Notes: a model not told the origin generated them from the letters alone. DNA of 64,000 bases from Methylomusa anaerophila (GCF_003966895.1 NZ_AP018449.1:1422001-1486000), one strand, 5' to 3'. Shown: positions 1 to 8,988, numbered from the stretch's first letter. Program-made: numbers and translations.

Positions 1-1
1 G

Positions 2-160
2 GCGCAAAATGTTGTTGAATATATGCTGGCTTTAGACAGTGAACTCAGAAAACTCATGGCGCCCATCGGCAACAGTTCGCTGCCGGTAGGACGGTCGGAT
101 GCCTTAGTGACAACGGATAAAGCCATTTCCGAGAAATTAGCCATTCAGTACGTCTGTTAG
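2..160 (+). CDS. Glutamate synthase FMN-binding domain protein, C-terminal end (partial)
   Basis: An open frame enters from the left edge and ends at TAG 158-160, giving the last 52 residues of a protein. They include LPVGRSDALVTTDK, which resembles the C-terminal end of the FMN/Fe-S central domain of glutamate synthase. The gene lies 14 bp upstream of the GXGXG/oxidoreductase gene and shares its direction. This fits a split glutamate synthase in which the catalytic FMN domain and the GXGXG domain are separate genes. The family call rests on a short tail plus context, so it is moderately secure. Confidence 0.6.
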   Translation, partial: AQNVVEYMLALDSELRKLMAPIGNSSLPVGRSDALVTTDKAISEKLAIQYVC

Positions 161-174
161 GAGGAGGGTAAGAC

Positions 175-2475
175 ATGTTTAAAATTAATACACTCGACGG
201 TAACAACCGGATGTCTACCCAGGATCTGCTGCAGGCGATACAGGAGGCTCTTGCCCAGGGTGAGACGGAATTTTATATTGAAGCGTCAGGTCAGCACGAT
301 ATTGGCGGGCCACTATGGCATCCGGAAGGAAAAACACTGAAATTTGTGGTAACCAATCCCGGACAAAGGGTAGGGTCCATGTGCCTGCCCGGTACCGAGA
401 TTATTGTTGAAGGGACGGCATCAGCCGATGTCGGCTGGCTGAATGCCGGCGGCAAAATAGTAGTAAAAGGCGACGGCGGTGATACCGCTGCCCACTGCGC
501 CGCGGCCGGCGCCATCTACGTCGGGGGCCGGGCCGGGACTCGCTCCGGGTCGCTGATGAAGCATGATCCGCTGTATGATCCGCCTGAGTTTTGGGTATTA
601 AAGAACTGTGGCAGCTTTTCCTTTGAATTTATGGGCGGCGGTATTGCGGTAGTCTGCGGTTATGACAGCGAGCAGTTTGCATCGGTATTAGGTGATCGGT
701 CCTGTGTCGGCATGGTTGGCGGAGTATTGTACTTCCGTGGACGGGCCAGCGGTATATCCAGGAAGGACACCAAAATTCTGACCCTTGATGCCGGCGACAT
801 CGCCTATCTGGACAGGCAAATGGATGATTTTTTGGCTTCCATTGGCCGGCCGGAATTACGGAACGAACTCAGCCGGTGGGAAGAGTGGCACAAAGTTGTA
901 CCCTTAACTTATGACGAGCGTCCCAAAAAAGCAAATACCAATATTTTTGCTTTCCGTCATGAATCCTGGATACCGGGAGGAATTTTCAGCGACGTCTATG
1001 CTGATGATTTTCAGGTTATCGGCTTGGTAACAACTGACAAATACCGGCGTCAGGTGCCAGTGTGGGAAAATGCCCGTTATAGCGCACCCTGCGAATTTAA
1101 CTGTACTGCATCCATACCGTCCCAGCTGCGTTTTAATTTGCTGCGGGAAGGAAGAATAGAAGAGGCTTATCGATTGGTGCTGGAGTATACTCCCTTTCCC
1201 GGCTCAGTGTGCGGGGCGGTTTGCCCCAATCTTTGCATGGATGAATGTACCCGGAAAAATATTGATATATCGGCCCAAATCGGGATGCTGGGCCGGTATT
1301 CGGCCGCTGTGGAAATGCCGCGGCCGGCAAATAAAACAGGCAAGCGCATAGCCGTAATCGGCGGCGGTGCGGCGGGTCTTACCGCTGCCTGGCAGCTGGC
1401 GCGAATGGGTCACGGAGTAACCGTGTTTGAAGCCGACGCCAAAATGGGCGGTAAAATGGAACAGGTTATTCCCCGCTCCCGCCTGCCGCAGGCGACGCTT
1501 ACCGCTGAAATTGACCGGATCGCGGCCATGGGAGTATCCTTTAGGACCGGCTATAAAATCGACCAAGATAAGTTCAGGGAAATTAAAGAAGAATACCAGG
1601 CAGTGGTGGTAGCTACCGGCTCACATGTTCCCCGGGTGATTAACTGGCCGGGACAGGAACGGCTGGTCAGGGGACTGGAGTTTTTGAAAGCCATCAATAA
1701 GGGTGAGCGGCCAACGGTCGGCAAACAAGTGATTGTCATTGGCTGCGGCAACTCGGGCATGGATGTGGCCGTAGGCGCCTATGCCCTGGGGGCGGAACAG
1801 GTAACCTGCATTGATGTGCAAAAACCGGCTGCTTTCCCCAACGAAATTGACCATGTGAAAAAACTGGGCGGAGAAATTCTCTGGCCGGTCTTTGCCAGGG
1901 AAATAACGGCAGCGGGCGTTATCACCCAGGAAGGTACGCTGATAAGGGGTGACACGGTAATTATCGCCATCGGGGAATCGCCGGACTTAAGCTTCCTGCC
2001 GGCGGAAATAGCAGTGGAGCGCGGCTGCCTGAAACCAGGCGATGACTATCAAGTGGCGAAAGGAATATTTACCGCCGGCGACACCATCCGGCCCGGACGG
2101 CTGGTAGATGCCATCGGGGCGGGGAGGCAGGCGGCGCTGGCTGCAAATGCCTACCTTAATAATGAGGTATATCAAGTTGAGCAAAAGACAAAAATTCCCA
2201 GCGAGAGACTTAGTACCGCCTACTTCAAAAAATGCCACACCTGTGATCTGCCTGACGCCAATAATGACTATACCCGCTGTATCAGCTGCGGCACCTGCCG
2301 TGACTGCCATATGTGCCTGCAATCCTGCCCGGAGAATGCTATTTCCCGCGTCAACAATGACGGTGCCTGGGAATACGTATCTGACGCCGCTAAATGTATT
2401 GGCTGCGGAATTTGCGCCGGCATCTGTCCCTGTGGTATCTGGGCTATGACGCCCAATCAGGCGCCGCTGTCTTAA
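175..2475 (+). CDS. Glutamate synthase GXGXG domain fused to GltD-type FAD/NAD(P) oxidoreductase and 4Fe-4S ferredoxin
   Basis: 766 aa multi-domain protein. Residues about 1-250 are a glutamate synthase alpha-subunit C-terminal (GXGXG) beta-helix. Residues about 300-380 carry a Cys-rich dihydropyrimidine-dehydrogenase/GltD iron-sulfur region (CEFNC, GAVCPNLCMDEC). FAD (AVIGGGAAGLTAAW, near 395) and NAD(P)H (VIVIGCGNSGMD, near 520) Rossmann motifs follow. The last 70 residues hold two 4Fe-4S clusters (CISCGTCRDCHMC and CIGCGICAGIC). It probably passes electrons from NAD(P)H or ferredoxin to the FMN subunit encoded upstream for glutamate synthesis. The start is ATG with a strong GAGGAGGG ribosome site. 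The fusion order is unlike proteobacterial gltBD but is seen in anaerobic Bacillota. Function is inferred from domains; the electron donor is open. Confidence 0.85.
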   Translation: MFKINTLDGNNRMSTQDLLQAIQEALAQGETEFYIEASGQHDIGGPLWHPEGKTLKFVVTNPGQRVGSMCLPGTEIIVEGTASADVGWLNAGGKIVVKGDGGDTAAHCAAAGAIYVGGRAGTRSGSLMKHDPLYDPPEFWVLKNCGSFSFEFMGGGIAVVCGYDSEQFASVLGDRSCVGMVGGVLYFRGRASGISRKDTKILTLDAGDIAYLDRQMDDFLASIGRPELRNELSRWEEWHKVVPLTYDERPKKANTNIFAFRHESWIPGGIFSDVYADDFQVIGLVTTDKYRRQVPVWENARYSAPCEFNCTASIPSQLRFNLLREGRIEEAYRLVLEYTPFPGSVCGAVCPNLCMDECTRKNIDISAQIGMLGRYSAAVEMPRPANKTGKRIAVIGGGAAGLTAAWQLARMGHGVTVFEADAKMGGKMEQVIPRSRLPQATLTAEIDRIAAMGVSFRTGYKIDQDKFREIKEEYQAVVVATGSHVPRVINWPGQERLVRGLEFLKAINKGERPTVGKQVIVIGCGNSGMDVAVGAYALGAEQVTCIDVQKPAAFPNEIDHVKKLGGEILWPVFAREITAAGVITQEGTLIRGDTVIIAIGESPDLSFLPAEIAVERGCLKPGDDYQVAKGIFTAGDTIRPGRLVDAIGAGRQAALAANAYLNNEVYQVEQKTKIPSERLSTAYFKKCHTCDLPDANNDYTRCISCGTCRDCHMCLQSCPENAISRVNNDGAWEYVSDAAKCIGCGICAGICPCGIWAMTPNQAPLS

Positions 2476-2506
2476 TTCTTAAATAATTATATATCCAATT
2501 TCGAAG

Positions 2507-2598
2507 ACACCCACTTCTATAAGTGGGTGTTACCACTTCCAAACTTCGGTGGGGGTAGAGTCCCCCACCGAAGCCCCGAAGTTTAGCAGAAGCTAAAC
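2507..2598. repeat. Cluster of three hairpins, possible transposon-end remnant or structured RNA
   Basis: Three adjacent perfect stems are visible. They are ACACCCACTT/AAGTGGGTGT (2507-2530), a 12-bp stem CTTCGGTGGGGG/CCCCCACCGAAG (2544-2573) and GTTTAGC/GCTAAAC (2581-2598). None is followed by a T tract, so they are not simple terminators. Serial hairpins of this kind resemble ends of IS200/IS605-type elements, but no transposase or tnpB is nearby. The assignment is tentative. Confidence 0.35.
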
Positions 2599-2615
2599 GA
2601 GTTCACTGTCGCCTA

Positions 2616-2650
2616 CCGTTATGGCTGTTATATGGCCGTAACGGTTTTTT
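2616..2650 (+). terminator. Rho-independent terminator after the glutamate synthase operon
   Basis: A 10-bp stem CCGTTATGGC / GCCGTAACGG (one G-U pair) is followed directly by TTTTTT. Confidence 0.75.
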
Positions 2651-2732
2651 ATAACCGAGTCTCTTCCCTATGGCTGGAAGTACGCAATTGATGCACAATA
2701 TGAACATGTCGAATGGGTATTAAAAGATACTA

Positions 2733-2761
2733 TTGACAGCCGGAATGTATACAAATATAAT
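2733..2761 (+). promoter_or_regulatory. Consensus sigma-A promoter for livJ
   Basis: TTGACA at 2733-2738 and TATAAT at 2756-2761, separated by 17 bp: a perfect consensus match. It lies 180 bp upstream of livJ. Confidence 0.8.
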
Positions 2762-2940
2762 AGTAGCGACGACAAGGAGTACATATATCTATCACTGCGG
2801 CACACGTATTTCTTCAAATAGGTCTTGCGCCCGGTAGCGGAAGGAGATGGTGTGTAGTAATTACATGCCAAGAACAAAGATAAATTCACAGGCATCAGGT
2901 ATTCTGAAAATTACAGCAACAGGGGAGAGGGGAACAACAA

Positions 2941-4116
2941 ATGAGCAAAAAATGGCACTCATTCATTGGTTTGGCAGTAATTCTGACCATGGTAGCCGGT
3001 TTGATCGCCGGCTGCGGCGGTAGCGGCGCCCCGGCGGCAGATTCCAAAGATATAAAAGTCGGCGCCAACTTTGAACTGACCGGCAATGTCGCCAACTTCG
3101 GACAACAAACCTTAAATGGTGTTAAGCTTGCCGTCAAAGAAGCCAATGCCGCCGGCGGCGTGCTTGGCAAGCAGTTAACGCTGGTTACAGCCGATAACAA
3201 GTCGGAACCGGCGGAAGCTACCAATGCCATAACCAAATTGATTACCCAGGACAAAGTAGTTGCCGTGCTGGGGCCGGTAACCAGTTCCGATGTTCTTGCC
3301 ACATTGCAAGTGGGTCAGGACAATAAAATTCCTGTGCTTACCGCTACCGCAACCAACCCGAAAATAACGGTTGATAACGGCAAAATACGTCCTTATGCAT
3401 TCCGGGCCTGCTTTATCGATCCGTTCCAGGGCAAGGTAATGGCCGACTTTGCAACGAAGACCATCAAGGCGAAAACCGCTGCGATTTATATTGATAACAG
3501 CTCCGACTACTCCAAAGGTCTGGCGGAAGTATTTGAAAAATCCTTCACCGCCGCCGGCGGTAAAATCGTAGCCAAGGAAGGATTCCTCCAAAAAGACGCT
3601 GATTTTAAAGCAACGCTGACCAAGATTAAAGCTACCAATCCGGAAACTATCTTCATTCCTGCCTATTATGAAGAAGTCGGTAAAATCATAAAGCAAGCCC
3701 GTGAGCTTGGTATTGACATTCCGCTGTTAGGCACTGACGGCTGGGATGACAGCAAGATTGTTGATATTGCCGGCGCCGCGCCGCTGAACAATGGTTTCTT
3801 CAGCAACCACTATTCCTCGCAGGACAAAGATCCTAACATTCAAAAATTCGTAGAAGCCTATAAGAAAGAATACAATCAAGAACCCAGCGCCCTCGCGGCC
3901 CTCGGTTATGACTCGGCCCTTATGCTGATCGACGCCATCAAACGCGCCGGCTCTGCCGATCCGCAAAAAATTCGGGATGCGCTGGAGCAGACCAAAAACC
4001 TGCAAGTCAGTACCGGTATTCTGACCCTTGATGCTGAACACAACCCGGTTAAGAGTGCTGTTGTTATCGAAATGAAAGATGGTAAGCAGGTATTTAAAGA
4101 AAAAATTAATCCGTAA
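2941..4116 (+). CDS. livJ: Branched-chain amino acid ABC transporter substrate-binding lipoprotein
   Basis: 391 aa. The N-terminus is a lipoprotein signal peptide with lipobox LIAG-C near residue 25, so the mature protein should be membrane-anchored. The rest matches the type I periplasmic binding fold of the LivJ/Leu-Ile-Val-binding family (IKVGANFELTGNVANFGQQ..., then GKQLTLVTADNKSEPAEA). It would deliver leucine, isoleucine, valine or a related substrate to LivHMGF. The gene has its own consensus promoter and is followed by a terminator (4201-4232). It is therefore expressed separately from livHMGF, which has a second promoter, a usual way to make binding protein in excess. Exact substrate is unproven. 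Confidence 0.92.
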   Translation: MSKKWHSFIGLAVILTMVAGLIAGCGGSGAPAADSKDIKVGANFELTGNVANFGQQTLNGVKLAVKEANAAGGVLGKQLTLVTADNKSEPAEATNAITKLITQDKVVAVLGPVTSSDVLATLQVGQDNKIPVLTATATNPKITVDNGKIRPYAFRACFIDPFQGKVMADFATKTIKAKTAAIYIDNSSDYSKGLAEVFEKSFTAAGGKIVAKEGFLQKDADFKATLTKIKATNPETIFIPAYYEEVGKIIKQARELGIDIPLLGTDGWDDSKIVDIAGAAPLNNGFFSNHYSSQDKDPNIQKFVEAYKKEYNQEPSALAALGYDSALMLIDAIKRAGSADPQKIRDALEQTKNLQVSTGILTLDAEHNPVKSAVVIEMKDGKQVFKEKINP

Positions 4117-4200
4117 TTGTCCGTAATTGTCGAGGTTAATCATGTTAATATGTTTATAATTAAATAAAGCCAAACAATTTATACCTGTACAAGGGAGTGC

Positions 4201-4232
4201 AAGGGATAAGGCTAAGGTCTTATCCCTTTTTC
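4201..4232 (+). terminator. Terminator after livJ
   Basis: Perfect 10-bp stem AAGGGATAAG / CTTATCCCTT with a short loop and a TTTTT tail. Confidence 0.85.
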
Positions 4233-4313
4233 TTAGTACCGGCAAATTAATACTTGTACGCATTATGTCTTCTTATAATGGACAACGGAGTGGTTAATCC
4301 TTGTTGGTTGGTA

Positions 4314-4342
4314 TTGACAGTGTTAGACAGTGTCTCTATAAT
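4314..4342 (+). promoter_or_regulatory. Consensus sigma-A promoter for livHMGF
   Basis: TTGACA (4314-4319), 17-bp spacer, TATAAT (4337-4342). It is a perfect match about 350 bp upstream of livH. Confidence 0.8.
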
Positions 4343-4447
4343 AAACACTGTATGTGGCACAATATTTGCAATTGGTGGACATTTCCATTGATTGCCATTA
4401 TAGCTTGAGCGTAACTTATCCCACGGAAAGGAGTGTTATGTGAAGTA

Positions 4448-4614
4448 ACTAGTGGTCTGTAAACTCTAAAACTATAGGATGAATTGCGAGAGGTTTTTCG
4501 TCCTGCGAGGCGAAGGAGGCGCGCATATCGGGAATATGTAAGCCGACGACAACAAAGCAGGACGGAAAAGATCTCGCAAGAACACTATAGAATTAGGGTT
4601 TACAGACCACTAGT
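4448..4614. repeat. 167-bp long-hairpin (MITE-like) element in the livH leader
   Basis: The outer arms begin ACTAGTGGTCTGTAAAC and end with its exact reverse complement; 27 of 30 outer positions match. Inner arms (TTGCGAGA...CGTCCTGC against GCAGGACG...TCTCGCAA) continue the inverted repeat around a loop of about 50 bp. No coding capacity is visible. It lies between the livHMGF promoter and livH, so the transcript should fold into a very long stem. Confidence 0.7.
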
Positions 4615-4697
4615 ACCGCACGGCCAATCGATCCGCATGCCTTGCGGTCACAGCGTTCGGTTAGACATAATTTAGGAGAGGGAGAACGAATGGAGTA

Positions 4698-5594
4698 ATG
4701 GAATTAGGAAGCTTGGTTCAACAAATTGTCCAACAATTAATTAACGGTATATCTTTGGGCAGCATATATGCGCTCATAGCCCTAGGCTATACCATGGTGT
4801 ACGGTATCATCAGACTCATCAATTTTGCTCACGGCGACATCTATATGCTGGGTGCTTACGCCGGGTTCTTTGCCACGACGGTATTCAAGATGTCTTTCAT
4901 TCCCGCACTTATCTTTTCTATGGCGGTAGCTGCAGTTATCGGTATGATCATTGAGAGGGCGGCCTACCGTCCATTGCGTAATGCCCCGAAAATCGCCGTA
5001 CTAATTACGGCGATTGGCGTTTCGCTGTTCCTGGAGTATGGCGGCATGCTGCTGGTAACGCCGCAGCCGCGGACTTTCCCGGCTGTATTCACCGCCGAGG
5101 TGTACAAGTTCGGCGGATTGGTAATCAACAGTCAGCAAGTGCTTATATTGTTTATTTCGCTGCTGCTGATGGTGATACTGACTTACATTGTCAATCGAAC
5201 TAAAGTCGGCAAAGCCATGCGGGCGGTCTCCTTTGATACGGATACGGCCAGGCTGATGGGCATTGACGTGGATCTCGTCATATCCTTTACCTTCGGCATT
5301 GGTTCCGCCCTGGCGGCCGCAGCCGGTGTATTGGTTGGCATTTACTACAACTCCATTGATCCTTTAATGGGTCTGATACCGGGACTTAAAGCATTTGTAG
5401 CCGCAGTTCTGGGCGGCATTGGCAATATTCCCGGCGCCATGCTGGGCGGCACCCTACTGGGTGTAATTGAAGCGCTGGTCAGCGGCTTTTGGTCATCCAC
5501 CTTCCGGGACGCAGTTGCCTTTGGTATTTTAATTATTATCCTGCTGTTCAGACCGTCGGGGTTGCTTGGCAGGAATATCCGTGAGAAAGTGTAG
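4698..5594 (+). CDS. livH: Branched-chain amino acid ABC transporter permease LivH
   Basis: 298 aa integral membrane protein of the LivH family. The sequence is almost entirely hydrophobic segments and holds the family signatures NGISLGSIYALIALGYTMVYG near residue 15 and FVAAVLGGIGNIPGAMLGG near 235. It pairs with LivM to form the inner-membrane channel. The ATG is chosen because it follows GGAGAGGGAGAACG. A 2-codon ATG-GAG-TAA frame just before it overlaps the start. First gene of the livHMGF operon. Confidence 0.92.
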   Translation: MELGSLVQQIVQQLINGISLGSIYALIALGYTMVYGIIRLINFAHGDIYMLGAYAGFFATTVFKMSFIPALIFSMAVAAVIGMIIERAAYRPLRNAPKIAVLITAIGVSLFLEYGGMLLVTPQPRTFPAVFTAEVYKFGGLVINSQQVLILFISLLLMVILTYIVNRTKVGKAMRAVSFDTDTARLMGIDVDLVISFTFGIGSALAAAAGVLVGIYYNSIDPLMGLIPGLKAFVAAVLGGIGNIPGAMLGGTLLGVIEALVSGFWSSTFRDAVAFGILIIILLFRPSGLLGRNIREKV

Positions 5595-5603
5595 GTGACA
5601 GGC

Positions 5604-6569
5604 ATGGGATTTAAGGGAAAAATAAAAACGGATCTGATGGCGTTAGGTGCATGCCTGGCTACTTACGCGGTAATTCAAGGATTAATTACCGCGGATATTA
5701 TTAGTCCATTTTGGCAGTTAAATATTATTCTTATCGGTATCAATATTATCTTAGCCGTCAGCCTTAACCTGATTAACGGTTTTACCGGTCAGTTCTCAAT
5801 TGGACATGCCGGATTTATGGCGGTTGGCGCCTATTTAAGCGCTGTATTAACAGTAAAAATGCAGCTTCCCTTTTTGGCAGCCATTGCCGGCGGAGCAATT
5901 GGCGCCGCTGTTTTAGGCTTTGCTATCGGGTTACCCACCCTAAGGCTTACAGGAGATTATCTGGCCATTGCCACCCTGGGTTTGGGCGAGATCATCCGGA
6001 TTTGCATATTAAATATCCAATATGTCGGCGGGGCATCCGGCTTTATGGGCATTTCCCGCTATACTAACTTTACCTGGGTATTTTTCCTTGCGGTGTTAAC
6101 TATCTTCGTCATCAAAAACTTTATTGATTCCACCCATGGCCGGGCGTGTATCTCCATCCGGGAGAATGAAATTGCTGCGGAAGCAATGGGGGTTGACACC
6201 ACTAAATACAAAGTTCTTGCCTTTACAATCGGGGCGGGATTTGCCGGCGTCGCCGGCGCGCTGTTTTCCCACTACTTTTATATTGCCCATCCGGCATCCT
6301 TTACCTTTATGCGGTCATTTGACATCTTAACCATGGTGGTTCTCGGCGGTCTGGGCAGTATCACCGGTTCCATCACCGGCGCCGTTTTACTGACCTTTGT
6401 TTCGGCTGCCTTGGCCAGCTATCCTGAATGGCGCATGGTTATCTATGCGCTATCTTTGATTATTCTCATGATTTATCGGCCGCAAGGTCTGTTTGGCAAT
6501 AAAGAAATCAGTCTTAAAATGCTTAGCCGCTTAATTGGAGGTGGACGCCGTGCTACTCAAGGCAACTAA
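5604..6569 (+). CDS. livM: Branched-chain amino acid ABC transporter permease LivM
   Basis: 321 aa polytopic membrane protein with the LivM signatures NLINGFTGQFSIGHAGFMAVGAY and LRLTGDYLAIATLGLGEIIR. It is the second half of the transporter channel. The ATG at 5604 is preferred because TAGGTGA sits just upstream. An in-frame GTG at 5595 would add three residues and lacks a good ribosome site. The 3' end overlaps livG by 20 bp, which suggests translational coupling. Confidence 0.92.
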   Translation: MGFKGKIKTDLMALGACLATYAVIQGLITADIISPFWQLNIILIGINIILAVSLNLINGFTGQFSIGHAGFMAVGAYLSAVLTVKMQLPFLAAIAGGAIGAAVLGFAIGLPTLRLTGDYLAIATLGLGEIIRICILNIQYVGGASGFMGISRYTNFTWVFFLAVLTIFVIKNFIDSTHGRACISIRENEIAAEAMGVDTTKYKVLAFTIGAGFAGVAGALFSHYFYIAHPASFTFMRSFDILTMVVLGGLGSITGSITGAVLLTFVSAALASYPEWRMVIYALSLIILMIYRPQGLFGNKEISLKMLSRLIGGGRRATQGN

Positions 6570-7311
6570 GCTGTCAAAAGTATTTGGCGGCCTCCGGGCG
6601 GTATCTAACTTTGAAGTTGCTATTGCCCCCGGGGAACTGGCCGGCTTGATCGGTCCCAACGGAGCGGGAAAAACAACGGTATTTAACCTTTTGACAGGGG
6701 TTTATGAACCTACGGAAGGTGAAATTGCGTTTGACGGCAAAAGCGTTATCGGTCTGCGCCCTTATCAGATTACGCAACGGGGCATTGCCCGGACATTCCA
6801 GAACATCCGCCTGTTTAATGACCTAAGTGTACTGGATAACGTAAAGATTGCCTATCACTTTCACGTGAAGTATGGAATTCTGGAAAGCATGTTCCGGTTT
6901 GGCCGCTATCATAAAGAAGAGGCTGAGGTTGAAGAAAAGGCTGTACATTTCCTGGAAATCTTCCAACTGGCCGACAAGAAGGATGAAATAGCGAAAAACC
7001 TCCCCTACGGCGAACAGCGGCGTCTGGAGATTGCCCGCGCCCTGGCGGCTCAGCCGAAACTGCTTTTGCTGGATGAGCCGGCGGCAGGCATGAACCCGCA
7101 GGAAACCCAGCAGCTCATGGAAATGATCCGCTGGATTCGCAAAGAGTTCAACCTTACCATTTTGCTGATTGAGCATGATATGAGTCTGGTTATGGGCGTG
7201 TGCGAACGCATTTATGTATTGGATTACGGCAGTATAATCGCTCACGGCACACCGGCCGAAATCAAGAACAATCCACGGGTTATCGAGGCCTACCTCGGTG
7301 AGGAGGTTTAG
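6550..7311 (+). CDS. livG: Branched-chain amino acid ABC transporter ATP-binding protein LivG
   Basis: 253 aa ABC ATPase. Walker A GPNGAGKTT, signature LPYGEQRRLEIARAL and Walker B LLLLDEPAAG are all present, and the C-terminal region has the LivG-type NPRVIEAYLGEE ending. GTG at 6550 is preferred as start because GGAGGT lies 7 bp upstream; a TTG 15 bp earlier has no ribosome site. The gene overlaps livM and lies 3 bp from livF. Confidence 0.92.
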   Translation: MLLKATKLSKVFGGLRAVSNFEVAIAPGELAGLIGPNGAGKTTVFNLLTGVYEPTEGEIAFDGKSVIGLRPYQITQRGIARTFQNIRLFNDLSVLDNVKIAYHFHVKYGILESMFRFGRYHKEEAEVEEKAVHFLEIFQLADKKDEIAKNLPYGEQRRLEIARALAAQPKLLLLDEPAAGMNPQETQQLMEMIRWIRKEFNLTILLIEHDMSLVMGVCERIYVLDYGSIIAHGTPAEIKNNPRVIEAYLGEEV

Positions 7312-7314
7312 ACT

Positions 7315-8031
7315 ATGGCAAAAACAATGCTGAAAGTAGATAATATTAACGTATACTACGGTGCGATACACGCCCTGAAAGGGATTAGTATTGAGGTTAA
7401 CGAAGGCGAAATCGTCACCCTTATCGGCGCCAACGGGGCCGGCAAGAGTACGACCCTCCGCACTATCTCGGGACTATTGAAACCCAAAAACGGGCAAATT
7501 AGTTTTGAAGGCAAAAGTATTGGCGGCATGCTGGCGCAAAACATCGTAAAATTGGGAATATCCCAAGTCCCTGAGGGCCGCCGGGTATTTGCCCACATGT
7601 CGGTGCAGGAAAACCTGGAACTGGGTGCTTTTATCCGTAAGGACAGCAAAGGGATTAAAGAGGACATGGATATGGTATTTACCCGTTTTCCCCGCCTGGC
7701 TGAACGCCGTACTCAGCTTGCCGGCACTCTTTCCGGCGGTGAGCAGCAAATGCTGGCGATGGGCCGGGCCTTGATGAGCCGTCCGCGCCTGCTGCTTATG
7801 GATGAACCGTCCATGGGTCTGGCGCCGCTATTAGTAAAGGAAATATTCTCTATTATTACCGACATCAACAAAACCGGCACGACCATTTTATTGGTGGAGC
7901 AAAACGCGCATATGGCGCTGTCCATTGCCCATCAAGCGTATGTCCTGGAAACCGGACGGATAACTCTCGCCGGTGATGCCAAAGAACTGGCGGCGAGCGA
8001 GGAAATACGCAAAGCCTATCTTGGCGGCTAG
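7315..8031 (+). CDS. livF: Branched-chain amino acid ABC transporter ATP-binding protein LivF
   Basis: 238 aa ABC ATPase, the partner of LivG. Walker A GANGAGKST, signature LSGGEQQMLAMGRAL and Walker B LLLMDEPSMGL are intact. It ends with the family-typical EIRKAYLGG. The start is ATG after GAGGAGGT. It is the last gene of the operon; a palindromic repeat (8040-8175) rather than a classical terminator follows directly. Confidence 0.92.
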   Translation: MAKTMLKVDNINVYYGAIHALKGISIEVNEGEIVTLIGANGAGKSTTLRTISGLLKPKNGQISFEGKSIGGMLAQNIVKLGISQVPEGRRVFAHMSVQENLELGAFIRKDSKGIKEDMDMVFTRFPRLAERRTQLAGTLSGGEQQMLAMGRALMSRPRLLLMDEPSMGLAPLLVKEIFSIITDINKTGTTILLVEQNAHMALSIAHQAYVLETGRITLAGDAKELAASEEIRKAYLGG

Positions 8032-8039
8032 CTATCAAT

Positions 8040-8175
8040 CCACGAACTGCTTAGAAATTGCCAGCTGCTAGGCGCAACGAGTACTGGAACGCAACAAGCG
8101 TACTGGGATGTACGCTGGAGTGAAGCACGCAGGAGCAACAACGCAGATGGCGGTTTATAAGCAGTTCCCTACTTA
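8040..8175. repeat. Palindromic MITE-like repeat, family A copy 1
   Basis: Starts CCACGAACTGCTTAGAAAT and ends GGCGGTTTATAAGCAGTTC, so its termini are inverted (AACTGCTTA / TAAGCAGTT). The interior shares GGAGCAACAACGCAGATGG with the other copies at 9941, 22367 and 27749. No open frame is conserved. Confidence 0.75.
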
Positions 8176-8209
8176 AAGGCAAATAGTTAAAAAAAGGGGT
8201 TGTTATGCT

Positions 8210-8854
8210 GTGAACGTAGCCAAAAGAATGACGCCCAATCCAGCTACTATTGTGTCAACCATGACCATTATTGATGCACTGCAACTCATGCGCGACAGGA
8301 AAATTCGCCGGTTGCCGGTTGTGGACAACGGCAAATTAGTCGGTATTGTCACGGACCGGGACCTGCGGGAAATATCGGCGTCTCCGGCCACCAGCCTTTC
8401 CATATTTGAGCTCAATTACCTCTTGTCTAAAATGCAAGTAAAGGAAATTATGGCCAAAAACGTAGTTACCATAAGCCCGGAAGCAACTGTGGAAGAGGCA
8501 GCCCTGCAAATGTACAACCATAAAATCGGCGGCCTGGTTGTGCTTGACAGCGGTGGCAAGGTAATCGGCATAATTACTGAAACCGATATTTTTAAAACTT
8601 TCGTCGATGTAATGGGGCTGCCCCAGGGTAAAACCCGTTTAGCTATTGTAGTGCCTGACCGGCTGGGAGTAATCCACGACATCTCAGGCGTATTCAAGGA
8701 ACTTGGCATCAGCATTGGCAGTTTTGCCAGCTATCCTACGGAAGATGGGCAATACGAGATCATTATCCGGGCGGACATTAAGGACCCTAAGCCTGTTACC
8801 GAACAACTGGCCAAAAAAGGATATACGGTTCAGCATATGGTGCAAATCGGTTAG
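8210..8854 (+). CDS. CBS-pair and ACT domain protein (AcuB-like)
   Basis: 214 aa. Two CBS motifs (about residues 1-60 and 75-130: MRDRKIRRLPVVDNGKLVGI and MYNHKIGGLVVLDSGGKVIG) are followed by an ACT-like domain (about 138-210: RLAIVVPDRLGVIHDISGVF). CBS pairs bind adenine nucleotides and ACT domains bind amino acids, so this is a probable regulatory sensor in the cytoplasm. The architecture is that of AcuB-type proteins. It starts with GTG after a GGGG-rich stretch. It sits just downstream of the liv operon, but the repeat in between argues against a single transcript. The partner protein is unknown. Confidence 0.8.
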   Translation: MNVAKRMTPNPATIVSTMTIIDALQLMRDRKIRRLPVVDNGKLVGIVTDRDLREISASPATSLSIFELNYLLSKMQVKEIMAKNVVTISPEATVEEAALQMYNHKIGGLVVLDSGGKVIGIITETDIFKTFVDVMGLPQGKTRLAIVVPDRLGVIHDISGVFKELGISIGSFASYPTEDGQYEIIIRADIKDPKPVTEQLAKKGYTVQHMVQIG

Positions 8855-8988
8855 TTAAAACGGAACAATTTACACACATTTGGCGATGTGCTAATATAAT
8901 GGTAATAGGAACAGGCGACCGGACATTCCGCTCCAGCCGGGCGCAGGTATTTTTACGGTTTTAAATGGTTTCGATGGAGGGACTTATT

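Larger units (their letters stand above)
2476..2940. other. 465-bp intergenic region between the glutamate synthase gene and livJ
   Basis: No convincing gene. It holds three back-to-back hairpins (2507-2598), a rho-independent terminator (2616-2650) and a consensus sigma-A promoter (2733-2761). These are followed by a leader of about 170 nt before livJ in which I see no recognisable riboswitch. Confidence 0.6.
4117..4697. other. 581-bp intergenic region between livJ and livH
   Basis: Contains a terminator for livJ (4201-4232), a perfect sigma-A promoter (4314-4342), and a 167-bp long-hairpin repeat (4448-4614) lying in the presumed 5' leader of livH. Open frames inside the hairpin are not credible genes. 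Confidence 0.6.

Noticed and set aside
4484-4675. 63-codon frame inside the long hairpin
   Set aside because: Lies in an inverted repeat, Arg-rich, no ribosome site.
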